The translations under genes and the position numbers were made by a program. DNA of 64,000 nucleotides, from NCBI RefSeq assembly GCF_002163625.1, contig NZ_CP020892.1, positions 1,612,001 to 1,676,000 on the forward strand, written 5' to 3'. Positions 18,744-27,178 of this stretch are shown one piece after another; position 1 is the first letter of the stretch, and every line of letters begins with the position of its first letter. The notes beneath the pieces are model-generated. The model saw only the letters and a list, made by a program, of their open reading frames with translations. It ran no database searches and was not told the origin of the DNA. The stretch comes from Pseudomonas sp. M30-35. Its GTDB lineage: Bacteria; Pseudomonadota; Gammaproteobacteria; Pseudomonadales; Pseudomonadaceae.

Positions 18744-19613
18744 ATGACTATGCCTGCGACCCTCAGCCTGAAAAAAATCTACTCAGGTAAAGTCCGCGAC
18801 CTCTATGAAATTGATGATAAGCGCATGTTGATGGTTGCGACCGACCGCCTTTCAGCGTTTGACGTCATCCTCGATGAGCCGATCCCAGAGAAGGGTAAAA
18901 TTCTCACTTCGATTTCAAATTTCTGGTTCGACAAGCTCGCGGGTCTGGTGCCTAACCACTTCACCGGCGATAAAGTCGAGGACGTCGTTAGCGCTGCTGA
19001 ATTGCCGTTGGTAGAAGGTCGTGCAGTGGTTGCCAAGCGCCTAAAACCAGTGGCTGTCGAAGCGATCGTACGTGGCTACATCGTTGGTTCTGGTTGGAAG
19101 GAATACCAAAACAGCGGCACCATCTGCGGGATTCAACTGCCTGCTGGCCTGAAAGAAGCTTCCAAGTTGCCGGCGCCTATCTTTACGCCATCGACCAAGG
19201 CCGCTGTAGGTGACCACGACGAGAACATCTCGTTTGAGCAGTGCCAGGCCATCATCGGTGACGAACTGGCGCTTAAAGTCCGCGACACCGCTATTGCCCT
19301 GTACAGCGCTGCTGTTGAATATGCAGCCACGCGCGGCATCATCATTGCCGACACCAAGTTTGAGTTCGGCCTCGATGAAGACGGTACGCTAACCTTGATG
19401 GATGAAGTACTGACCCCTGACTCAAGCCGCTTCTGGCCAGCCGAAAGCTACGTCGAAGGTAGCAACCCACCAAGCTTCGACAAACAGTTCGTACGCGATT
19501 GGCTAGAGTCCACCGGCTGGAACAAACAGGCTCCCGCGCCGACCGTTCCTGCTGATGTCGCGCAGAAAACTGCCGACAAATACCGTGAAGCACTGACCAA
19601 GCTAACAGCCTGA
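18744..19613 (+). CDS. purC: PurC SAICAR synthetase, long form
   Basis: This enzyme joins CAIR and aspartate in purine synthesis. The 289-residue sequence is the long type of SAICAR synthetase, with [11 protein letters not shown] at the N-terminus, [13 protein letters not shown] and the C-terminal [14 protein letters not shown] plus [11 protein letters not shown]. As I recall, P. aeruginosa and its close relatives carry the short (~236-residue) type at this place in the genome, so the occurrence of the long form is unusual. A second ATG at 18750 is possible. A strong terminator follows. Confidence 0.93.
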   Translation: MTMPATLSLKKIYSGKVRDLYEIDDKRMLMVATDRLSAFDVILDEPIPEKGKILTSISNFWFDKLAGLVPNHFTGDKVEDVVSAAELPLVEGRAVVAKRLKPVAVEAIVRGYIVGSGWKEYQNSGTICGIQLPAGLKEASKLPAPIFTPSTKAAVGDHDENISFEQCQAIIGDELALKVRDTAIALYSAAVEYAATRGIIIADTKFEFGLDEDGTLTLMDEVLTPDSSRFWPAESYVEGSNPPSFDKQFVRDWLESTGWNKQAPAPTVPADVAQKTADKYREALTKLTA

Positions 19614-19632
19614 TCGGGCAATCGGCTAAGAA

Positions 19633-19654
19633 GGGCGCTTAAGCGCCCTTTTTT
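19633..19654 (+). terminator. Intrinsic terminator of purC
   Basis: The self-complementary sequence GGGCGCTT/AAGCGCCC (19633-19648) is followed by a run of Ts. Confidence 0.9.
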
Positions 19655-20104
19655 GTGGGCGTAATTCGGCGTAATACGCGCTCGTGTGAATGCGCTCAAT
19701 CTCTAGCGCTAGAGCTGTTTTGACTGGGCGCAACTGGTTGCCAGAGGCGGCAGCTATTGCGCGCCTGCTAATGCTTTTGTAATGCCTGGCGTTACTCCGA
19801 CTCTATTCAACAGTTCGCAAGCGTCAAGGCAGCTCAGTGCTGGCGCCATGTGGGTACTTGTAGTGCTTATACCTGATAAGAATACCTATGCTCAGATTCT
19901 ATTGTTGCCGTTAGTTTGATTATCGCAAACTATTTACCGCGCTAATGTTTAGTACAAATAGTATTGATTTTTCTGGAGAAGGATCGGGTGTTTAACTAGC
20001 TACGTACCCAGCAATTACCAGCCATAACCCTCAGGCGACAATGCCTGGATTGGCTCGGTAGATGCCCGAACACGACCTATTGAATTAACTCAGGAGTGAC
20101 CCAG
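19655..20104. other. Non-coding stretch before the first DUF2790 gene
   Basis: This is about 450 bp with no convincing gene on either strand. The last 20 bp before the start codon (ACTCAGGAGTGACCCAG) are nearly identical to those before the second DUF2790 gene, so the duplicated unit includes the leader. No known promoter or operator motif was recognised. Confidence 0.5.
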
Positions 20105-20362
20105 ATGAAAGCTACCATTGCCCTCGCAGCAGCATTACTCAGCTTGGCACCTGCCGCATTTGCCAGCACCAGCAATTTTGCCAATATTGATCCAGTCCAA
20201 TACCAATACGGTGACGAGTTGGATGTGGCAAAAGTGATTTCGTTGACCGATGTCAGCCAGCAACGCGGCGTAGTTCCGGTCACCATGGTGTATCAGGACA
20301 GCAAAGGCCAGGTACACGAACTGAAGTTCCTTCAGCTTGGCGGCGCAAATTCATCGGGCTAA
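20105..20362 (+). CDS. DUF2790 small exported protein, copy 1
   Basis: This 85-residue precursor has a signal peptide ending at about AAFA (residues 16-19). The mature part contains the DUF2790 signature LDVAKVISLTD followed by VVPVTMVYQDSKG and a C-terminal hydrophobic beta-like stretch. DUF2790 proteins are Pseudomonas-restricted small exported proteins, often in several copies per genome and with no established function. The ATG at 20105 follows CAGGAG; an upstream in-frame GTG is not needed. A terminator separates it from copy 2. Confidence 0.85.
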   Translation: MKATIALAAALLSLAPAAFASTSNFANIDPVQYQYGDELDVAKVISLTDVSQQRGVVPVTMVYQDSKGQVHELKFLQLGGANSSG

Positions 20363-20377
20363 CCCATGCGTAACCAC

Positions 20378-20421
20378 AAACCGGAAGCCGAACGTCAGCA
20401 CGTTTCGCTTCCGGTTTTTTT
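20378..20421 (+). terminator. Intrinsic terminator of DUF2790 copy 1
   Basis: AAACCGGAAGC (20378-20388) pairs with GCTTCCGGTTT (20407-20417), continuing into a run of Ts. Confidence 0.9.
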
Positions 20422-20661
20422 ATGCCTGCTGATCAGGCCGCGAGAAAGGGCTGGCATTTCAAAGTGAGCGGCTAATACGCCTCAATCACAGGAGAGGAGC
20501 AGGCGAATAATTGCTGCTACCAGTCATCGCCTTTGGCAGTCTTTTCTGTAATTTCAAGTGGCCACTTAACTCTATAAGCCCGTAAGAGTAAGCCGGTACT
20601 CAGGTGGCAACACAAGGACCGACCTAGAAACACCCAATGAATGGACTCAGGAGTTACCCAG

Positions 20662-20919
20662 ATGAAAGCGACTACAGCCCTTGCGGCAATATTATTGAGC
20701 CTGGCCCCAGTAGCCTTTGCCAACGCCAGCAACATTGATGACATCAAGCCAGTTCAGTACGAGTACGGTAACAAGCTGGATGTGGCCAAAGTTATTTCCT
20801 TGACCGATGTCAGCGAGTTACGCGGCGTGGTTCCGGCCATCATGGTGTATCAAGACAGCCAAGGTAATGTGCACAAGTTGCAGTTCCTTCAGATTGGCGG
20901 TGCAGACTCTTCGGGCTAA
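20662..20919 (+). CDS. DUF2790 small exported protein, copy 2
   Basis: This 85-residue paralogue of the gene about 300 bp upstream has the same length, the same signal peptide pattern (ending near PVAFA) and the same LDVAKVISLTDVS block. Differences cluster just after the signal peptide and in the VVPAIMVYQDSQG region. The leader before the start codon is also nearly the same, which shows a tandem gene duplication. Each copy has its own terminator-like hairpin, so they are separate transcription units. Function unknown. Confidence 0.85.
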   Translation: MKATTALAAILLSLAPVAFANASNIDDIKPVQYEYGNKLDVAKVISLTDVSELRGVVPAIMVYQDSQGNVHKLQFLQIGGADSSG

Positions 20920-20934
20920 GCATGGGCAACGCCA

Positions 20935-20970
20935 CAACAAGCAGAACACCAAAGCTTCTGCTTGTTGTTT
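20935..20970 (+). terminator. Hairpin after DUF2790 copy 2
   Basis: A perfect 12-bp stem, CAACAAGCAGAA (20935-20946) with TTCTGCTTGTTG (20956-20967), is followed by only a short T run. Confidence 0.65.
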
Positions 20971-21584
20971 GATCAGATACCTCCCCGGGCTGTACATCCG
21001 CACCACGACAAGACATTTTCCCGTTTGGACTTCAAGCGCATGGGCACAGCCGCTTAGGTCGATAAACGTGGCAGTGACTTGGAGCTCTCGGCAGCCTTGC
21101 CTGCCAACTCAATTACGACCAACGATGAACATAGGTTCTCACAGTCGTACCTGCACACATTTCCCCAAGCAATGATGTTGACCTGCAGCCGCCAGCGCAG
21201 CAGTTTTCTGTGGTTTCTCTAAATTGAGTTTCAGAGGCGTGGAGCTGCGATAACGCGGCGCATCCTAGCGCTTGTGTGCCCTGCAATTATTTCAGCGCGG
21301 GCGGTTATCAGCACAGAAAGCTGTGGCTTGCCCGGTATTGCTCATGCAGCCTGTTTGAGCAGTACCGGGCTGTACCGTGTTAACAAGTAGTTGACCTGTC
21401 ATTTCTCGACACCTTCGGAAACTTTACTATCGTTAAGGCTTATTGCTTTGCCTTGAATCTTAGCTGCTCGCTAGAACGCAAGGTTCGCTAGGTTGGATAG
21501 AGAAGCAACCGTACGCATCCTTATCCTATGATTTTCTGGGACCCCAGCTTCGCGAGTTAACACATATTTCAATGGAGATGAATA
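20971..21584. other. Non-coding stretch before the sulfatase gene
   Basis: This is about 610 bp without a convincing gene. Short open frames exist but show neither a ribosome binding site nor a recognisable domain. AATGGAGATGAAT directly upstream of 21585 provides the sulfatase ribosome binding site. Confidence 0.5.
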
Positions 21585-23234
21585 ATGAAGTTAATGCTCA
21601 CTGGATTAACCGCAGCGATCCTGCTGACAGGGTTACCTGTCCAGGCCGCGGAGTCCAAACCCAATATCATTTTGATTGTGTCGGATGACACGGGCTACGG
21701 TGATTTGGGAGCCTACGGCGGTGGTGAGGGGCGCGGAATGCCTACTCCTAATCTTGATCGGTTGGCTGATGAAGGCATGACCATGTTTTCATTCTATGCC
21801 CAACCAAGCTGTACGCCGGGTCGTGCTGCCATGCAGACGGGCAGGATCCCCAATCGTAGCGGTATGACGACTGTTGCGTTCCAGGGGCAGGGCGGCGGGC
21901 TTCCAGCTGCAGAATGGACGCTGGGTTCTGTACTCAAGAAAGCAGGGTATTCAACATACTTCACCGGCAAATGGCACTTGGGTGAAGATGATACCGCCTT
22001 GCCAAATGCGCAAGGCTACGACGAGATGAAATACGTCGGTCTTTACCATTTAAATGCTTACACCTACGCCGACCCAACATGGTTCCCAGACATGAGCGAT
22101 GATCTGCGGGCCATGTTCAAAAAAGTCACCAAGGGCGCACTTTCTGGTAAGGCGGGAGAGGCTGCAACTGAAGACTTTGCGGTCAACGGCCAATACGTAG
22201 ATAAACCAGACGAAAAGTCCGATGAGTACCCTAATGGCGTAGTGGGTATTCCGTTCTACGACAACTATGTTGAAAAAGCCTCGATAGACTTTATCGAAAA
22301 AGGCGCCAAGTCAGGTGAGCCGTTCTTTGTAAACGTGAACTTCATGAAGGTTCACCAACCCAGTATGCCTGCCCCCGAATTCAAGGGTAAGTCACTGTCT
22401 AAATCCAATTTTGCCGATTCGATAGTTGAGCTTGATACTCATATCGGACGCATCATGGATAAAGTCCGTGAACTTGGGATCGAAAAAAATACCCTGGTTT
22501 TCTATACCACTGATAATGGCGCGTGGCAGGATGTTTATCCGGACGCAGGTTACACACCATTCAGAGGTACAAAAGGGACCGTGCGTGAAGGCGGTAACCG
22601 TGTACCGGCAATTGCCTGGATGCCAGACAAAATCAAAGCTAACTCCAAGAACCATGACATTCTCGGTGGGCTCGACCTGATGGCAACCTTCGCTAAGGTC
22701 GCAGGAGTTGAACTGCCTAAGAACGATCGTGAAGATAAGCCAATCATTTTCGACAGCTATGATATGTCACCTGTGCTGTTCGGCACCGGCAAGTCAGAAC
22801 GTAAGAGCTGGTTCTACTTCACTGAAAACGAGCTGACTCCAGGCGCAGTGCGCGTAGGCAACTACAAAGCGGTGTTCAATCTGCGTGGCGATAATGGTCA
22901 AGCCACCGGTGGTTTAGCCGTCGATACTAACCTTGGTTGGAAAGGGCCTGACAAATACGTCGCCACCGTGCCTCAGGTATTTGACCTGTGGCAGGACCCG
23001 CAAGAGCGCTATGACATTTTCATGAACAACTACACTGAGCGCACCTGGACACTGGTGACGATCAACGAAGCGATCAAAGAAAAAATGAAGACCTACATCG
23101 AATACCCACCACGTAAAATGCAAGGTGAAGGGTACGCAGGTCCGATCACACTCACCCAATATCAACGCTTTAAGTACGTGCGTGATGCCCTCGGTAAAGA
23201 AGGTTTCAGCATCCCAATGCCGACAGGTAACTAG
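21585..23234 (+). CDS. Secreted Cys-type arylsulfatase
   Basis: This 549-residue type I sulfatase of the alkaline phosphatase superfamily hydrolyses a sulfate ester; the natural substrate is unknown. A signal peptide (residues 1-21, ending VQAA) sends it to the periplasm. SDDTGYGD (33-40) supplies metal ligands. Cys76 in CTPGR, followed by AAMQTGR, is the site oxidised to formylglycine. GKWHLGE and TTDNGAW are further active-site segments. It therefore needs a formylglycine-generating or anaerobic sulfatase-maturating enzyme, which is not in this window. A very stable terminator follows, and a secreted cupin gene faces it. Confidence 0.9.
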   Translation: MKLMLTGLTAAILLTGLPVQAAESKPNIILIVSDDTGYGDLGAYGGGEGRGMPTPNLDRLADEGMTMFSFYAQPSCTPGRAAMQTGRIPNRSGMTTVAFQGQGGGLPAAEWTLGSVLKKAGYSTYFTGKWHLGEDDTALPNAQGYDEMKYVGLYHLNAYTYADPTWFPDMSDDLRAMFKKVTKGALSGKAGEAATEDFAVNGQYVDKPDEKSDEYPNGVVGIPFYDNYVEKASIDFIEKGAKSGEPFFVNVNFMKVHQPSMPAPEFKGKSLSKSNFADSIVELDTHIGRIMDKVRELGIEKNTLVFYTTDNGAWQDVYPDAGYTPFRGTKGTVREGGNRVPAIAWMPDKIKANSKNHDILGGLDLMATFAKVAGVELPKNDREDKPIIFDSYDMSPVLFGTGKSERKSWFYFTENELTPGAVRVGNYKAVFNLRGDNGQATGGLAVDTNLGWKGPDKYVATVPQVFDLWQDPQERYDIFMNNYTERTWTLVTINEAIKEKMKTYIEYPPRKMQGEGYAGPITLTQYQRFKYVRDALGKEGFSIPMPTGN

Positions 23235-23264
23235 TACGTATTAACCAACATTGCTGACACAACT

Positions 23265-23298
23265 TGGCCCTTCAAGGATTTCCTTGAAGGGCCATTTT
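23265..23298 (+). terminator. Intrinsic terminator of the sulfatase gene
   Basis: A perfect 14-bp stem (23265-23278 with 23281-23294) with a minimal TT turn is followed by TTTT. Confidence 0.9.
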
Positions 23299-23479
23299 AT
23301 TTGCGGTTACCGCTGCTGTTTCAGCTATCTTTGCATTGCATACAACCTATAGAGACAAGGCGTTAGCCAGGCAGTGGTTGGGCTGAAGGGGAAACCATGC
23401 GAATGCAGCGTTTGAGCGGGTCGGGCTGATCGAGCATCAGTCCCTAAATATACTGCTTACCGCGCAAACAATGGGTGTC

Positions 23480-23947
23480 TTACATCTTGTCGTGGGATCC
23501 CGGAAAGGTATCTTTGCTGACAATATCGGTTGCGTACATAACAGCCGGCTTGCCGCTTTCATTGACTGCCCAGTGGGAGTCACCGCGACCGGCGCGGTAG
23601 ACATCGCCTGGCTTCATCTCGACGCCGACGGTGCAGTTCTTGGAATAGATCATAACCTTGCCGTTCAGCATGGTTGCTATTTCAGGACGCTTGTCGTGGG
23701 AGTGAAGTTGCGCCACGGAATCCTTGCCAAAATAGATCGTGCGCGAGCGGAGATGCCAGCCTTTCGCTGCAACTTCCTCGTTATCGAGATCGATTTTGCC
23801 GTTTTGGATTACTTCGATTGAGCCTTTACTTTCCATGGCGGGCTTGAAAGGGGTCGGCCCCTCTTTGCCTGCTGGACACTCGTTTGCCATGGCGGCAGTT
23901 GACGAAAGTGCGAGTACACAAGTCGCAATTATAGAAGCAGTTTTCAT
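23480..23947 (-). CDS. Secreted cupin-domain protein
   Basis: This 155-residue precursor has a signal peptide ending at about AMA (residues 19-21) and one cupin domain. Metal ligands are suggested by HSHDKRPE (His, His, Glu) and by GDSHWAVN, the usual second cupin motif. A cysteine near the N-terminus (ECPAG) and one in KNCTVG might form a disulfide. The catalytic or binding role is not known. It is convergent with the sulfatase; the pairing may be functional, but that is inference. Confidence 0.8.
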   Translation of the reverse strand: MKTASIIATCVLALSSTAAMANECPAGKEGPTPFKPAMESKGSIEVIQNGKIDLDNEEVAAKGWHLRSRTIYFGKDSVAQLHSHDKRPEIATMLNGKVMIYSKNCTVGVEMKPGDVYRAGRGDSHWAVNESGKPAVMYATDIVSKDTFPGSHDKM

Positions 23948-24252
23948 TGAATAAATTCCATTTTAAATAAAACATAATCCCTCAATTCAAGAGGTTACGT
24001 TATCTCGCGAACTTAGATCAACACACACCTAGATTATAAGACCAGAGGTAGCCAGCATTTTGCCGTCCCGCTATTGGCCAGGCCAGTGAAGGCATCAATC
24101 TTATCAGCTACCGGGAGCACCTTCACATTGTCGGCCATGGGGTTGCGTTGGTTGAGCAAATGGCAATGTCACGCAAAGCTATTCCCTCCAAAATTTCCCC
24201 AATGAGCCAGAAACGAAAAGGCCCCAGAGGGGTGAACCTATGGAGCTTTTGA
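23948..24252. other. Non-coding flank left of the tRNA-Ser island
   Basis: This is about 300 bp in which I see no credible gene. From about 24207 the sequence (CCAGAAACG then a run of A and GCCCC) resembles the tRNA-Ser downstream region at 29807-29826, which supports this being the far edge of an island. Confidence 0.5.
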
Positions 24253-24284
24253 ATGGTGGGGGGAGGGAGGGGATTTGAACCCGT
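24253..24284 (-). repeat. Degenerate tRNA-Ser 3' end, candidate att site
   Basis: The reverse complement contains GGGTTCAAATCCC followed by an acceptor-like stretch and CCACCA, like the T arm and 3' end of a tRNA. Aligned without gaps against the 3' end of tRNA-Ser at 29861-29892 it matches at about 26 of 32 bases. It has no complete cloverleaf. Position and orientation fit the duplicated 3' end left at the far side of an island integrated into that tRNA gene. Confidence 0.6.
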
Positions 24285-24385
24285 TTCTATCGTTGTCCGT
24301 TGCTGACCTATTCAGGTCAAAGCCAGTCATTCTCTGGTTTACGTTTTCATCCATCTGGTCAATGCAGTGCATTTTTGGTTAGTGA

Positions 24386-24405
24386 TTTCGACACTTTTTC
24401 GACAC
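24386..24405 (+). repeat. Island end repeat, left copy
   Basis: This is a 20-bp sequence made of two TTCGACAC units. A 19-of-20 match in the same orientation lies at 29778-29797, close to the other island end. Such repeats could be integrase binding sites. Confidence 0.75.
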
Positions 24406-24542
24406 CTAGACTACTGAAGTCTATCCTTCGCTCTGTTGCTATGGCAGATTGATATTGCTGTGCTGCTTTCGTGAAAGTGTGGAGTTCTTTCAAATCACTG
24501 TTGCAGGCCTATATTTTGTCACTTGAAAAATTACCAATAGCA

Positions 24543-25034
24543 ATGATAGATGACTTTAAGCGTTATCTAGAACATATGCCAATTAAAAGCGATGTCTCTC
24601 TATCTGTTCTCAAAGGACATTTGTTGATAGAAGAGCTAATCTGGTCATTAATACGCTCAAAAGTCGTATCTTCTAGCGAGCTTGAAAAAACTAGATTCTC
24701 ATTTGAACAGTTAACATACTTAGCAAGAGCACTCTCCGGGGACAGCGGAGATTCATGGGTATGGGACTCGGTTAAAAAACTCAATAGAATACGCAATCTT
24801 CTTGCTCACAGGCTTGAACCAAAAAACCTAAATGTAAAGTTAAGCGAACTCTATATTAGTATACAAAAAGGACTGTCTGAAGAAAAAGAAATTAGCTCAA
24901 TAGCACTGGTTGGAGAACTACACTGGTATCTTGGTGCGCTTTATCTTTCTCTGTCCGCGAGGCTGCATGTTAAACCTAAAACCTTGCTTGGTATGTCGCC
25001 TGAGGAATTGGCAAAGATCGTGCTCAATGAATAA
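24543..25034 (+). CDS. HEPN-like protein, putative RNase
   Basis: This is a largely helical, AT-rich protein of unknown family name, 163 residues from the ATG at 24543 (a GTG at 24471 would add 24; neither has a good ribosome binding site). It has the RX4H pattern RNLLAH (R84-H89) at the end of a helix, LNRIRNLLAHRLEP, preceded by LLIEELIWSLI. This is the layout of HEPN-domain proteins, many of which are RNases in toxin-antitoxin or phage-defence systems. It is first of four same-strand cargo genes in the tRNA-Ser island. HEPN assignment is from motif only. Confidence 0.55.
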   Translation: MIDDFKRYLEHMPIKSDVSLSVLKGHLLIEELIWSLIRSKVVSSSELEKTRFSFEQLTYLARALSGDSGDSWVWDSVKKLNRIRNLLAHRLEPKNLNVKLSELYISIQKGLSEEKEISSIALVGELHWYLGALYLSLSARLHVKPKTLLGMSPEELAKIVLNE

Positions 25035-25233
25035 AAAATACAAGCCTGTTAATTGCCCCGTTTTGTCTTGTTGTAGGTGTCCATTTTATGATAAGTAAAA
25101 CGTAATATGATATAGGTTGTAGTCAAGCGTAAATTACAAAAAAATAGAGCTTGTCGCATATAAGGTTTGCTGGCGTAGCATTAAATAAGGTCATCAAGTG
25201 CTGTTATGTGTTTTATCGGATATTGGATGATTC

Positions 25234-26682
25234 ATGGCAAAGAAAAATATATTGACTATCGGGTTTTCTGTAGCTGAAGAAGATGTTGAATTCAGTGATT
25301 TTGATTCGGATATGTCCTTGTTGGACTGGGATATCATTCTTTTTAAACCTGATATAAATGATTATATTCGAAGATGTGTAGACACATTTGAAGGAAGGCC
25401 ATGTTTGTCTGACGATGATTCTTTTAAACTAAAATCACAATCAGAGCATTGGCGTAGAGAAATCAAGTCCGCTATGGATAATGGGAAGCTTGTAATTGTA
25501 TTTCTGAGTGAGCTTACAAAGTTAAACATAGCTACTGGTGAGAAAAGATTTTCTGGCACAGGAAGAAATCAACAAGTTACACGGATAGTTACTAGTTATG
25601 ATAATTACCATTCGATCCCTTTAAGCCTGAAACCTTTAATCGCTAAGGGTAAGGAGATTAAGCTATCGGCAAAAAATTCCGAAATTATTTCTTCTTACTG
25701 GAGTGAGTTCTCAGCCGTATCATCATATAAAGTCATTCTCGATGGAGAATGTGAACCATGCTTGGTTACTAAACATGGTGATAAGGTCGTTGGCACAATA
25801 GTTCGTTCAAAAAATTCTAATGGTGCTTTGGTATGTCTGCCGGATATAGAGTTTTATCCTGATTCATTCTTCGTTGGCGAGGAGGATGAGGAAAATGAAG
25901 GCGAATTTACAGAAGAAGCTAAGCAGTTCTCGTCCAAATTTATCAAGTACATTGTATCGCTAAGCAAGACGTTAAACTCTCAAGGGGAGTTGACCCCCGA
26001 GCCAGACTGGGCTAAGAGTTATAATTTCAAATTAGAATTGGAAAAATCTGAGGCACAAAAACTACTAAAAATAGAGCAAAAGCTTGAAAAGGTGCAAGCT
26101 GAAAAAGAAAGTGTTATCGATAAAGTTAAAGATCTCGAACGCATCAGGTATTTGTTATTCGAGAAAGGAAAACCGCTGGAGTATGCAATTCTTGATGCTT
26201 TGCGCACAATTGGGTTTGAAGTTTCTCAGTTCAACGATGGCGAATCTGAATTTGATGCTGTCTTTGAGTCAAAAGAAGGCAGATTGATTGGCGAGGTTGA
26301 AGGTAAGGACAATAAAGCGATAAATATTGATAAGTTACGTCAGCTTGCACTGAATATATACGAAGATCTAGAACGTGAAGAGGTGGAGGTTTCAGCCAAA
26401 CCAGTACTTTTTGGAAACGCTTATCGATTGCTACCAGTAGAAAGTCGCGCTGCTCCCTTTACCTCCAAATGTCTCTCTGCAGCTATAATAAGCTCAACGG
26501 CTCTTGTGTCTACACCGGACCTTTTCGTAGTTGTTAAATATTTAAAAGACAACAAAGATATAAGGTTTGCAACCAAATGCCGCAAAGCAATATTGGATTC
26601 TGTAGGGTTAGTGGATTTTCCAGAAATTCCTAGAAGAGGAAGTGTGTTGAGTAAACAGGAGAGGGGGTCGAGTGCAATATAG
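25234..26682 (+). CDS. Putative sensor-coiled coil-PD-(D/E)XK nuclease
   Basis: This is a 482-residue protein that I cannot assign to a named family. The N-terminal ~240 residues look like a Rossmann/ThuA-like domain, with strands such as WDIILFKPD and KLVIVFLSE. Residues about 262-312 are charged and helical, probably coiled coil. The C-terminal part starts KGKPLEYAILDALRTIGFEV and holds D341, then E356-G-K358 in GEVEGK, the D...ExK layout of restriction-endonuclease-like folds. It begins about 200 bp after the HEPN-like gene and is AT-rich like the rest of the island. The nuclease role is inferred from these motifs. Confidence 0.6.
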   Translation: MAKKNILTIGFSVAEEDVEFSDFDSDMSLLDWDIILFKPDINDYIRRCVDTFEGRPCLSDDDSFKLKSQSEHWRREIKSAMDNGKLVIVFLSELTKLNIATGEKRFSGTGRNQQVTRIVTSYDNYHSIPLSLKPLIAKGKEIKLSAKNSEIISSYWSEFSAVSSYKVILDGECEPCLVTKHGDKVVGTIVRSKNSNGALVCLPDIEFYPDSFFVGEEDEENEGEFTEEAKQFSSKFIKYIVSLSKTLNSQGELTPEPDWAKSYNFKLELEKSEAQKLLKIEQKLEKVQAEKESVIDKVKDLERIRYLLFEKGKPLEYAILDALRTIGFEVSQFNDGESEFDAVFESKEGRLIGEVEGKDNKAINIDKLRQLALNIYEDLEREEVEVSAKPVLFGNAYRLLPVESRAAPFTSKCLSAAIISSTALVSTPDLFVVVKYLKDNKDIRFATKCRKAILDSVGLVDFPEIPRRGSVLSKQERGSSAI

Positions 26683-26763
26683 TAATGTGTTCGATTTGTT
26701 CGCGCCTTTCACCGATTGCTGTACCTTATTGTTAGTTCTAACATCAGAAGTAAAGGGGGTTTT

Positions 26764-27081
26764 ATGAGTGAATATAGTTATGGTTGGGAAAAACTTCACG
26801 TTTCTATTCATGCTCTTGCAGGGCCTGGAACACAATCTGAACGCTTGGTCAATGCGGTCGTTTTTAATTTGATTCATATTGACTCTGGTGTAGATTTGCC
26901 TCCGTCGATACGCGATGAATTTGAAGAATTTATAAGTTACATTAGTTCGGGGGAGCCGAAAGGAGAGGAAGGAACTGTAGAGGCTAAAGTTAATACTTTT
27001 AGCGATTTTGATTTGAAACTAGCAGTTGAGAGAATTATTAGTTTTTATGATCAAGTCTGCCGGTATATGGAGCCCAGCTAA
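26764..27081 (+). CDS. Small conserved island protein, unknown function
   Basis: This is 105 residues from an ATG at 26764 with AAGGGGG upstream. The sequence opens with a helical stretch (WEKLHVSIHALAGPGTQSERLV), has a middle loop rich in Gly and Glu, and ends in a second helix. I recognise the general pattern (LAG..G....RL..A) from small hypothetical proteins on genomic islands but know no function. It has no signal peptide or membrane segment. Its place between the nuclease-like and DUF4062 genes suggests a role in the same system, perhaps as regulator or immunity partner; that is speculation. Confidence 0.6.
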   Translation: MSEYSYGWEKLHVSIHALAGPGTQSERLVNAVVFNLIHIDSGVDLPPSIRDEFEEFISYISSGEPKGEEGTVEAKVNTFSDFDLKLAVERIISFYDQVCRYMEPS

Positions 27082-27178
27082 GCTTGGTTAAGCTAATGGT
27101 GTTCCAGTCTTTGTATGCTAGAGTAGGTTAAAGTTAGCCTTTGTTTTAACTGTTGTATTCTCGAAGTTGAGGTGCCAT

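Noticed and set aside
24061..24200. Possible short minus-strand peptide (starting MADNVKVLP)
   Set aside because: Only about 34 codons, no ribosome binding site seen and no homologue known to me.
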